Of a DNA stretch of 64,000 bases, positions 16,299 to 25,835 are shown piece by piece. Under the pieces are notes generated by a model. It saw only the letters and a program-made list of their open reading frames with translations, was not told the DNA's origin and ran no database searches. Both the position numbers and the translations under genes were made by a program. Source of the stretch: Lentzea alba (GTDB lineage: Bacteria > Actinomycetota > Actinomycetes > Mycobacteriales > Pseudonocardiaceae); the NCBI RefSeq assembly GCF_011067745.1, contig NZ_JAAMPJ010000005.1:124001-188000 (forward strand). Reading direction: 5' to 3'. How positions within the stretch are numbered: the first letter of the stretch is position 1; the number at the start of each line of letters is the position of its first letter.

Positions 16299-19200
16299 TC
16301 ACGCGCCCGGCAGAGTCCACCCCGCGGGACCGTGCGGCCCGACCGGGCGGATGGGCCCGGTGGTCTCGCTGTCCGGCGCCGCGCCCACGGGGACGATCGG
16401 GCCGGTCTTCTCCTGCTCGGTCTCCGCTAAGGGTGGAGCGGACTCCGGGCCGGGTTGAGCTCCCGGCTCCACGGCGGCGGGCGAGGTGTACGGCTGTGCC
16501 GGGAGGAAGTACTCCGAACCCGGTCCTTCGCCTGCCGACGGCGGCTGCGCGCCGAACGAGCTCAGCGGGCTGTCGCCGGCCGGTTCAGCCGGGAACTGCT
16601 GGCTGCCGAAGGACGGTGTTGAGCGGTAGAGCGAGTCGGCGACGGGTGAGCCCGCGGCCGAGTCCTGGTGGGCACCGAAGGACGAGCCGGGCCGAAAGAG
16701 GGGGTCCGCGCCGGACTCGCCCGGCAACGCCTGCGTGCCGAAGGAGGAGCCAGGCCGGAACCCCGAGTCGTCGCCGGGTTCCGCTGGCACCGACGGCGAG
16801 CCGGCCGACTGATCAGACCCGAACCTGAAGCCGACACCGGACTCCGCCTGCGAGCCGAACGAAGAGCCGGCCCCAAATCCGGATCCCTCACCCGGCTCCG
16901 GCTGCGAGCCGAAAGGCGAGCCGGGCCGAAATCCCGAGTCCTCGCCGGACTCCACCGGCATAGACGGCGAACCGAACGACGAACCAACCCCAAGCCCGGA
17001 ACCCTCACCGGACTCCGACTGCGAACCGAAGGACGAGCCCGGCCCAAACCCCGATTCCGTGCCCGACTCCGACACGGAAGGCGAGCCAACCCCAAACCCC
17101 GAACCCTCACCGGATTCCGGTTGCGAGCCGAACGAAGAGTCCCGCCCGAACCCCGAGCCCCCGCCGGACTCCACCGACGGCGAACTAGGGCGGAGCCCGG
17201 CGTTCCCACCCGACTCCTCCCCCGACACCGGCTGCGTACCGAAGGACGAGCCCGGTCCAAATCCCGAGTTCTCGCCCGGCTCCGCCGACGGCGAACCGAA
17301 GCGGAACCCGGCGTTGCCACCCGACTCCTCCGCCGACATCGGCTGCGTGCCGAAGGACGAGCCGGGGCCGAACCCCGAGTCCTCGCCCGAGTCCGGCACC
17401 GACGGCGAACCGAAGGACGAACCAGGCCGGAAGCCGGAGTCCTCACTCGACCGCGCCGACACCGGCTGCGTGCCGAACGACGGGCCAAGGCCGAAGCCGG
17501 GGCTTTCGCTGGACGCGGCTTCCGCGGACGACTGCGTGGCGGACGGCTGCGCGCCGAAGGACTCCCCTGGGCGAAAGAGCGGGTCCGTGGTGGAGGACCG
17601 CTCCCCTTCCGCGCCGGATCGCTCGGAAGCGACGGCGGAGTCCGCGGCGGCCCCTGGTTCGGCGGCCGACCAGTCCGGGACGCTCAGGTCGGTGGCTTCG
17701 ACCTGCTCCTCGTCGGAGCGGCGGCCCGTCTCGTAGGCGACGAGCGCTTCCGCCAGCAGGTCGGCGAGGCTCAGGTCGCTGGGCTTGCGGCGGCTGCTCG
17801 GGCGGCCCGTTCGCGTGCCGGACTCGCCGGTGCTCTCGGTGCCGGTCGCGGCGGCGATGGTGAGTCCGGTTTCGGTCGGCGCGTCCGCCTGCGATGCCTG
17901 GTCGACCGGGTCTGACGGGGTCGCGGGCTCGGTTGCGAAGTAGTCGTACTGCGGGGTCGAGTCGGACTCGGTGCCCACGCCGGATCCGGCATCGATGGCG
18001 CGGTCGGGCTGGTCGCCGAAGCCGCCGAAACCCGACTGGGTGCCGAAGCCGGGTGGTGTGCCGAAGCTGGGTGGTGTGCCGAAGCTGGTCTGGGTGCCGA
18101 AGGTCGGCTGCGTCCCGAAGTTCTGGGTGCCGAAGCTCGACTGACCGCCGAAGCCGGGCTGGGCGGTGCTGTCGGGCGGTGCCGGCTGGTCGGCGGCGCG
18201 GGGCAGGCGGACCGGGACGGTGGGGACGTCCCCGGTGTCGTCCTCCACGTCCGCCGAGCTCAGGAACGTGCTCGACAGCAGGTCCGGTTCCGGGGCCTGC
18301 GGGACCTCGTCCGGGGTGGGTACCGACGGGATCGGATCCGGGAGGGGCGGCAGCGGTGTGTGGTCGGGGTCCGGTTTCGGTTCCTGGTCCGGGTGCTCCG
18401 CCGGCTCCGGGGAGGGGACGGAGGCGGACGGCCGCTGGGACTTCGGGGTGCTGAAGTCGAGCGAGCTGAAGTCGAGGTCGGGGAGCTTGCGCTCGTCGTC
18501 CGGGTCGGAGGGCGTGGCCGGGAAGCCTCCCGCCGGGGTGTGCAGCGGGTAGGACGGTTCGTCGAGGTGCGGGCCGAAGTCCGGGGCCGCCGGGGGACGG
18601 CCGAACGCCGCGGCCAGGCCGGAACGGCCGGGGCGGTCCGGCATGTCCGGCGAGGGTGAGTCCGCGAAGTAGTTCGGGTGGTCGGCGGGTGCGGCGTGCG
18701 ACCCGGAGGAGTCCGGGGTCGCGGCGTCGTCTTCACGGAGGCGGGACGGCGGTTCCACGCGCCACGACGGGGTCGAGGGCTCGGCCTCGCTGTCACGGGC
18801 ACGGCGGCGGCCACCTGCTCGCAGGCCCTGGGCCTTGAGCATGTCCAGCACGCTCTCCGGCTGGGAGTTCGAGGCTTCCGCACGAGCAGCGGCTTCCGCG
18901 CGGGCAGCCTCCTCGCGTTCCGCGGCCTGGCGGGCGACTTCCTGATGTGCCGCTTCCTGACGCGCGACGTCCCGGCGAACCGCTTCCAGCCGGGCGGCCT
19001 CGCGCCGAGCCTCCTCCAGGCGAGCGGCCTCCTGACGCGCCGCTTCCTGACGGGCTGCTTCCTGGCGTACCGCTTCCTGACGGGCTGCTTCCTGGCGTGC
19101 GGCTTCCGCACGAGCGGCTTCCTGGCGCGCGGCCTCTTGGCGCGCGGCTTCCTCCGCCTCGCGGGCCTCGCGTTCCGCCTGGGCGCGTTGTTCCTCGCGC

Positions 19201-20885
19201 GCCTGGCGTTCCGCCTCGATCTGGCGGCGGGCCTCGCGCTGCAACTCCATGAGCTGCTGCTCGACCTTGCGCTTTCGTTCCTGCTCCGGGCTCAGCGGCG
19301 GCTCCGACGCCGGCGTCGCTTCGGGCTGGGGTGTCTGGGGCTGGGATGTCGGGGGCTGGGATGCCTGCGGTTCGGAGGCGGCCGGGGTTTCGGCGAGGGT
19401 GTTCGGCTCGTCGTCCTCGATCTCGCCCGCGGCCACTCGAGCGGCGCGGCGGCGACCGCTCACCATGGCACCCGCGGAGGCGATCAGGCCCGAGGCGGGG
19501 ACGGTGCGGTCGGAGGACGGGGTTGCGGGGGGCGGTTCCACGGGCTCCGGGGTTTTGTCGTCGGGCTCGCCGAACGGCTGGACCATGCGCCACCGATCGG
19601 CGGCGTGCTGGCGTGCCGCGGACAAACCCTCCACGGTCATGTCTTCGGCAGCGCGGCGAACGCGCTTGACCGACAGGCCATCGCCTTTGCGGACCTGGAC
19701 AGGTCTCCACTGGCGCAGCTGTTGTTTCAGGGCGGCGGACAGCACGCCGTCGGTGACGATCGGCATGCCCTCGACCGGGCGGAGCACGCTCGCCAGTTGC
19801 TGGTGCAGGTCGGCCGGCTGGCGGTGGACGCCGGAGAACTCGGCGGCCAGTCTCGCGCGCACCGCGTAGACGGCGCGGGCTCGGCGGCGTTCGGCGGCGT
19901 GCGCGGAGCGCAGGTTCGTGAGCGCGTCGGCCAGCTCGCCCGACACCTCGTGCACGTGGGCCAGCGCGAGCAGGCTTTCCGCGAGCAGGGTGTCGAGCTG
20001 GTGGCGTTCGGCACTCGTCGCGGCCTCGCGCAGCATCTCGCGGGCCAGCGCGACCCGACCGGCGGGCAGGTGCACGCGGGTGGCCAGCGCCAGGCGCAAC
20101 CAGCCGGTCGTCGACGCCGACGGTGCCCGCACCGGGAGGTCGAGCACCGGGCCGCCGACCTCGCTCGCGTCGAGCAGACGGTTCGCGTCCATCAATGCGA
20201 GCACCAGTTCCAGCGTGAGCCGCCCCATCCCCTCGCCGCTGTCCGCGGACGGGTCGGAGAACCTGCTCAGCAGGTCGAGGCCTTCGCGCGCGGCCCCGAT
20301 GGCGGCGGCGATGTCGCCCCACCGCCGGTGCTGCGCGGCCTGCACCGCGCGGATCACGCCGCGCAGCAACAGACGGGTGTCGTCGTCGAGCGTCGTGTCG
20401 GCGACGTAGAGCTGGTCCGCTTCCGCGAGCGCCCGCGTGGGTTCGTCGCCGCGGCCGACCGTGACGAGGCATTCGCTGGCCTGCACCAGAGCCGACGCCC
20501 GCAGCTCAGCGGGCACGTCCTGCGCTTCCAGCACGGGCGTCACCGCGGCGAACCCCGTCAGCGGGGCTCCCACGGACCGCGCGCACGCCGCGAGTTCCAC
20601 CCGCAGCAGCCACGCGGTCTCGTGTTCACCGGCTGCTTCGGCGGCCTTCAACGCGTCGATCGCCCGGTCGGCGATGCGGACGCCGCGGCCGACGCGGTTG
20701 CCCGCGAAGACCACCAGCGACTCCGCCCGCAGGCGGTCGGCTTCGTCGTGACGGGCGGAGGCGAGCGCGAGTGCGCGCTCACCCAGCACCAGAGCGAGCT
20801 CCGGTGCCCGCCAACGCAGCCGCCAGGCGGGCACGACCAGCGTGCTCACCTCGACGTTCGCCTGCGTCTCGCCCCTCGCCGCCAC
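16299..20885 (-). CDS. Giant TPR-like / coiled-coil / FG-rich disordered protein
   Basis: A 1528-residue protein in three parts. Residues 1-400 are helical pairs with TPR-like composition (RWGDIAAAIGAAREGLDLL, LDTLLAESLLALAHVHEVSGELADAL). Residues ~532-672 form a long charged helix of RQEAA-type pentapeptides, a strong coiled-coil or single-helix candidate. From ~700 to the end the chain is Pro/Ser/Gly/Glu-rich and disordered, with roughly thirty Phe-Gly dipeptides in two clusters (about 920-970 in FGTQ/FGTP style; 1120-1490 in GFGPGSSFG style). There is no signal peptide or membrane span. It starts 18 bp after ettA, so both share an operon. The N-terminal part may be conserved in relatives, while the tail looks fast-evolving. 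Function is unknown; scaffold or phase-separating roles are only inference. Confidence 0.85.
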   Translation of the reverse strand: MAARGETQANVEVSTLVVPAWRLRWRAPELALVLGERALALASARHDEADRLRAESLVVFAGNRVGRGVRIADRAIDALKAAEAAGEHETAWLLRVELAACARSVGAPLTGFAAVTPVLEAQDVPAELRASALVQASECLVTVGRGDEPTRALAEADQLYVADTTLDDDTRLLLRGVIRAVQAAQHRRWGDIAAAIGAAREGLDLLSRFSDPSADSGEGMGRLTLELVLALMDANRLLDASEVGGPVLDLPVRAPSASTTGWLRLALATRVHLPAGRVALAREMLREAATSAERHQLDTLLAESLLALAHVHEVSGELADALTNLRSAHAAERRRARAVYAVRARLAAEFSGVHRQPADLHQQLASVLRPVEGMPIVTDGVLSAALKQQLRQWRPVQVRKGDGLSVKRVRRAAEDMTVEGLSAARQHAADRWRMVQPFGEPDDKTPEPVEPPPATPSSDRTVPASGLIASAGAMVSGRRRAARVAAGEIEDDEPNTLAETPAASEPQASQPPTSQPQTPQPEATPASEPPLSPEQERKRKVEQQLMELQREARRQIEAERQAREEQRAQAEREAREAEEAARQEAARQEAARAEAARQEAARQEAVRQEAARQEAARQEAARLEEARREAARLEAVRRDVARQEAAHQEVARQAAEREEAARAEAAARAEASNSQPESVLDMLKAQGLRAGGRRRARDSEAEPSTPSWRVEPPSRLREDDAATPDSSGSHAAPADHPNYFADSPSPDMPDRPGRSGLAAAFGRPPAAPDFGPHLDEPSYPLHTPAGGFPATPSDPDDERKLPDLDFSSLDFSTPKSQRPSASVPSPEPAEHPDQEPKPDPDHTPLPPLPDPIPSVPTPDEVPQAPEPDLLSSTFLSSADVEDDTGDVPTVPVRLPRAADQPAPPDSTAQPGFGGQSSFGTQNFGTQPTFGTQTSFGTPPSFGTPPGFGTQSGFGGFGDQPDRAIDAGSGVGTESDSTPQYDYFATEPATPSDPVDQASQADAPTETGLTIAAATGTESTGESGTRTGRPSSRRKPSDLSLADLLAEALVAYETGRRSDEEQVEATDLSVPDWSAAEPGAAADSAVASERSGAEGERSSTTDPLFRPGESFGAQPSATQSSAEAASSESPGFGLGPSFGTQPVSARSSEDSGFRPGSSFGSPSVPDSGEDSGFGPGSSFGTQPMSAEESGGNAGFRFGSPSAEPGENSGFGPGSSFGTQPVSGEESGGNAGLRPSSPSVESGGGSGFGRDSSFGSQPESGEGSGFGVGSPSVSESGTESGFGPGSSFGSQSESGEGSGLGVGSSFGSPSMPVESGEDSGFRPGSPFGSQPEPGEGSGFGAGSSFGSQAESGVGFRFGSDQSAGSPSVPAEPGDDSGFRPGSSFGTQALPGESGADPLFRPGSSFGAHQDSAAGSPVADSLYRSTPSFGSQQFPAEPAGDSPLSSFGAQPPSAGEGPGSEYFLPAQPYTSPAAVEPGAQPGPESAPPLAETEQEKTGPIVPVGAAPDSETTGPIRPVGPHGPAGWTLPGA

Positions 20886-20903
20886 GACGTCGCCGTTGCC
20901 CTC

Positions 20904-22580
<1,677 letters not shown>

Positions 22581-22790
22581 GGCGGCGATCGTAGAGCGGT
22601 GCCCGGAGGCCACTGACCTCGGTCGCCGACAAGCAGGCGTTCACCCTCGCGACGAGCGTCACGCGACTCGGTGACCTGCTCGTTCCGTTCGAACGTGAAC
22701 GACTCTCGGCGATCGGTCCTCGTCGGCCCCGATCTACGAGCTTCCCTCCTTCTTCGTGGTTCGCAGTGCGTACATCTTCACCGGCGGCGT

Positions 22791-22824
22791 GTTCGGATCG
22801 GGTGGGTTCCCCAACACCCGGAAC
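22791..22824 (-). terminator. Hairpin downstream of the SSB gene
   Basis: CGGGTG (22799-22804) pairs with CACCCG (22815-22820), and GTTC (22791-22794) can extend the stem to GAAC (22821-22824) with a bulge. It lies between the SSB stop and the ettA start. The rest of the 272-bp gap holds nothing I can assign. Confidence 0.5.
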
Positions 22825-22852
22825 CCGTTTGCCCCGAACGGCGCAAGCCGGA

Positions 22853-23266
22853 TCAGAACGGAATGGGCTCTTCGGCGAGATCCTCGCCGACCCGCGGTTC
22901 AACGACCGGGGCGGCGCCCAGTGACTGCACACGGCTCAAGTCCAGCCCGACGTGGAGCGCGTCCAGGTTGAACGCCGTCCGCTTCTGGTCGTCCTTCTCG
23001 TAGTGCCGCATGCGCAGCTTGCCTTGGACGATCACGGGATCACCTTTGGACAGCGTGGTCTTGACGCTGTCGGCGAGCTTGCGCCAGCACGAGATGCCCA
23101 GCCACAACGTCTCGCCGTCCTCCCAGTCGCCGATCGACGTGTTGTACCGGCGCTCGGTGGAGCTGAGGCGGAAGTACGCGTTGGTCTTGCCGTCCTCGCC
23201 GTGCTTGTACGTGATCTCGCTCGCCACAGAACCAACAACGGTGATCACGGTGGAATTCCAGGCCAT
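22853..23266 (-). CDS. ssb: Single-stranded DNA-binding protein (paralogue)
   Basis: A 137-residue single OB-fold protein. MAWNSTVITVVGSVASEI and the central RLSSTERRYNTSIGDWEDGETLWLGISCWRKLADSVKTTLSKGDPVIVQGKL follow the SSB pattern for binding single-stranded DNA as an oligomer. The tail is short and ends EEPIPF, close to the DDDIPF-type tip that recruits repair proteins. The ATG at 23266 has GGAGG a few bases upstream; the frame upstream of it is not conserved. No rpsF/rpsR neighbours are present, so this is probably an accessory SSB rather than the replicative copy. Confidence 0.9.
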   Translation of the reverse strand: MAWNSTVITVVGSVASEITYKHGEDGKTNAYFRLSSTERRYNTSIGDWEDGETLWLGISCWRKLADSVKTTLSKGDPVIVQGKLRMRHYEKDDQKRTAFNLDALHVGLDLSRVQSLGAAPVVEPRVGEDLAEEPIPF

Positions 23267-23466
23267 CGGGTTTGCCTCCGGGTTCGAGGGGGTGCCGGTC
23301 CAGGTTGCTCCGGTGGCGGGCGGGGTGGGCGGGGCGGACGCGGATCTGTGGATTACTCGCGGGTTGTGGACAGGTCGCGATCTTGGGACGCCTCGGACCG
23401 CGAAATTGTCGGACCTGTGTGCTAGTGCGGCGCTGGAGCGGGAGCGAGTGAGTGAGCGCCCACTCA

Positions 23467-23496
23467 TTGACATGAGTGAGTACTCACTCATATAGT
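23467..23496 (+). promoter_or_regulatory. Consensus promoter with TetR-type operator in the spacer
   Basis: TTGACA (23467-23472) and TATAGT (23491-23496) are 18 bp apart, and the GTG start follows after seven bases. The spacer is almost filled by a perfect 20-bp palindrome, ATGAGTGAGT plus its complement (23472-23491). A related GTGAG...CTCA arrangement lies just upstream (about 23447-23466). A repressor bound here would block polymerase; the neighbouring TetR is the obvious candidate. Confidence 0.85.
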
Positions 23497-23503
23497 TGCG
23501 GAC

Positions 23504-24112
23504 GTGTCAGAGGAACCACGCCGCCGCCGCGCCCCCGCGATGAGCCCGGAAGATCGCCGCGAAGCGATCGTCCAGGCCACGCTGCCGCTCGTCGTGAAAG
23601 CCGGCGCGAACGTCACGACCAGCCAGATCGCGGCCGCGGCCGGCATCGCGGAAGGCACGGTCTTCCGCGTCTTCAAAGACAAGGCGGAGCTGCTGGACGC
23701 GTGCATCCAACGCGCGCTGCACTCCGACGAAGAGGTCGCCCGCCTCGAAGCGATCCCGGCGGACGTGCCGTTGGAGGAACGGCTGACCTCGGGAGTCGCC
23801 ACGTTCAGCGGCTACCTCGACCGCATGTGGGGTGTCATCGGCGCGTTGCGCGAGTCCGGCTACCAACCCCGCGACGAGGACCACAAGAAGCACAAGGGCC
23901 CGCCGATCGGCATGCAGCAGCTGTCCGAGGCCGTCGCGGGCCTGTTCGGCGAGGAGGAGCTGCGCGTCAGCCCCGACCTCGCGGCGCGGATGCTGCTCGG
24001 CGCCGTCTTCACGAACCGCATGGGTTCGGGCTTCGGCCAGACCACCGCCGAGCCCGCGACCATCGTCGACCTTTTCCTGCACGGCGCGCTCAAGGGGGAA
24101 ACAGATGAGTGA
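23504..24112 (+). CDS. TetR-family repressor of the adjacent ABC exporter
   Basis: 202 residues with an N-terminal TetR helix-turn-helix (REAIVQATLPLVVKAGANVTTSQIAAAAGIAEGTVFRVFKDKAELLDACI, residues ~19-69) and a ligand-binding C-terminal helical domain. Gene order TetR-ATPase-permease with an 8-bp overlap to the ATPase gene implies one operon. The 20-bp palindrome inside the promoter points to autoregulation of the whole unit, with derepression by a drug or metabolite ligand. Ligand unknown. Confidence 0.92.
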   Translation: MSEEPRRRRAPAMSPEDRREAIVQATLPLVVKAGANVTTSQIAAAAGIAEGTVFRVFKDKAELLDACIQRALHSDEEVARLEAIPADVPLEERLTSGVATFSGYLDRMWGVIGALRESGYQPRDEDHKKHKGPPIGMQQLSEAVAGLFGEEELRVSPDLAARMLLGAVFTNRMGSGFGQTTAEPATIVDLFLHGALKGETDE

Positions 24113-25028
24113 GCTCATGATCGAAGCCACGGACGTGAGCAAGAAGTTCGGTGACGTGCACGCCCTCGACGGCGTGAGCGTCACCGCGAAGAAGGGCTCC
24201 GTGCTCGGCCTCCTCGGCCACAACGGCGCCGGCAAGACCACCCTGGTCAACGTCCTCACCACGATGTTGCCGCCCTCCGCCGGCAGCGCGAGGGTCGCGG
24301 GGTTCGACGTGGTGCGGCAGAGCCACGAGGTCCGCAGCCGCATCGGCCTGACCGGCCAGTTCGCCGCCGTGGACGAACAGCTCAGCGGGCACGACAACCT
24401 CGTGCTGATCGCCCGCCTGCTCGGTGCCAGTCGCAAGCAGGCCCACCAGCGCGCGGACGACCTGCTGGAGCAGTTCGACCTCACCGACGCCGCCAAGCGC
24501 AACGCCAAGACCTACTCCGGCGGCATGCGGCGCCGGCTCGACCTGGCCGCGTCGCTGGTCGGCAACCCCGAGGTGCTGTTCCTGGACGAACCGACCACCG
24601 GCCTCGACCCCGCCAGCCGCCTGGCGATGTGGGAGATCGTCGAGAAGCTCGTCGCGGACGGCACGACCGTGCTGCTCACGACGCAGTACCTGGACGAGGC
24701 CGACCGGCTCGCCGACACGATCACCGTGCTGTCCCACGGCAAGGTCGTCGCCTCCGGCACGTCGGCCGAGCTCAAGGCCCAGGTCGGCCAGCGCACGGTG
24801 ACCGTCACGCTCGAATCGGCGTCCGAAGTGGACACCGCGCTGAAGGCCATCAACGCCGTGGGCCTCCACCCGGTCGCGGAAGGTCTCACGCTCACCACGC
24901 CCGTCAGTGCGTCACGCGACCTTGCGACGGTCGTGCGCGCGTTGGACGACAACGGCCTGGAGGCGCACGAAATCGGCCTCGGAGAGCCCACTTTGGATGA
25001 CGTCTACCTCACTCTCGCCGCGAACTAG
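24105..25028 (+). CDS. DrrA-like ABC exporter ATP-binding protein
   Basis: 307 residues with Walker A GHNGAGKT (38-45, Lys44), signature YSGGMRRR, and Walker B VLFLDEPTTGLDP, then the extra C-terminal segment typical of DrrA-type ATPases that power export of antibiotics or lipids. AAGGGGGAA precedes the ATG, which lies within the end of the TetR gene. The permease follows after 9 bp. Confidence 0.93.
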   Translation: MSELMIEATDVSKKFGDVHALDGVSVTAKKGSVLGLLGHNGAGKTTLVNVLTTMLPPSAGSARVAGFDVVRQSHEVRSRIGLTGQFAAVDEQLSGHDNLVLIARLLGASRKQAHQRADDLLEQFDLTDAAKRNAKTYSGGMRRRLDLAASLVGNPEVLFLDEPTTGLDPASRLAMWEIVEKLVADGTTVLLTTQYLDEADRLADTITVLSHGKVVASGTSAELKAQVGQRTVTVTLESASEVDTALKAINAVGLHPVAEGLTLTTPVSASRDLATVVRALDDNGLEAHEIGLGEPTLDDVYLTLAAN

Positions 25029-25037
25029 GGGGAAATC

Positions 25038-25835
25038 ATGGCGACTCTGACCTGGCACGGCAGCAACTACCCGACACAGGTTCTGGTGCTGACCGGCCGT
25101 TCGCTGCGCGCGCTGCTGCGCACGCCCGCACTGGTGTTCTTCAGCATCCTGCAGCCGCTGATCATGCTGACGCTGTTCAGCCAGATCTTCGGCAGCATCA
25201 CGTCCACGGCGAACTTCCCGCCGGGCATGAGCTACATCAACTACCTGCTACCCGCGATCCTCGTAAACACCGCGATGCAGTCCTCTCTCGCGTCCGGCAT
25301 CGGGCTCGTGCAGGACATGTCGAACGGTGTGCTCGCACGGTTCCGTTCACTGCCCATCAGGCCGAGCACGGTTCTGTTGGCGCGCAACCTCTCCGACGCG
25401 GTCCGCACCGCGTTCCAGCTGATCCTGATGATCGCGTTCGGCGTACTGGTGTTCGGGTTCCGGCCCGATGGCGGCGTGCTCGGCACCCTCGCCGCCCTGG
25501 GCCTCGCGCTGGTCGTGGGATGGGCGCTGAGCTGGGTGTTCATCGCGATCGCCGCGTGGGTGCGCAAGGCCGAGCTGATGCAGACCGTCGGCTTCCTGGC
25601 GATGTTCCCGCTGATGTTCGCGTCCAGCGCGTTCGTGCCGGTCAGCGGCCTACCGGGCTGGCTGCAGGCGATCGCGAAGATCAACCCGCTGACCTACGCG
25701 GTCGACGCCGCCCGCAGCCTGGCACTCGCCCACCCCATCAGCGGAGTGGTCGGCGCACTGGTCACGAGCGGCACGATCGCCGTCATCGGAGCGTTCTTCG
25801 CGGTCCGCGGCTTCCGCCGGCCGTTGTCGGTCTAG
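25038..25835 (+). CDS. DrrB-like ABC-2 permease
   Basis: 265 residues with six predicted spans and the ABC-2 pattern: an N-terminal amphipathic stretch (LTGRSLRALLRTPALVFFSILQPLIML), a central NGVLARFRSLPIRPSTVLLAR coupling region, and a C-terminal INPLTYAVDAAR motif. It should form the membrane channel for the ATPase encoded just upstream. Its stop overlaps the convergent CopD-CtaG gene by 4 bp. Confidence 0.92.
   Translation: MATLTWHGSNYPTQVLVLTGRSLRALLRTPALVFFSILQPLIMLTLFSQIFGSITSTANFPPGMSYINYLLPAILVNTAMQSSLASGIGLVQDMSNGVLARFRSLPIRPSTVLLARNLSDAVRTAFQLILMIAFGVLVFGFRPDGGVLGTLAALGLALVVGWALSWVFIAIAAWVRKAELMQTVGFLAMFPLMFASSAFVPVSGLPGWLQAIAKINPLTYAVDAARSLALAHPISGVVGALVTSGTIAVIGAFFAVRGFRRPLSV

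Noticed and set aside
12168-16430. Very long plus-strand open frame opposite NAD-GDH
   Set aside because: Antisense shadow caused by high GC; Arg/Val/His-rich composition without any domain.
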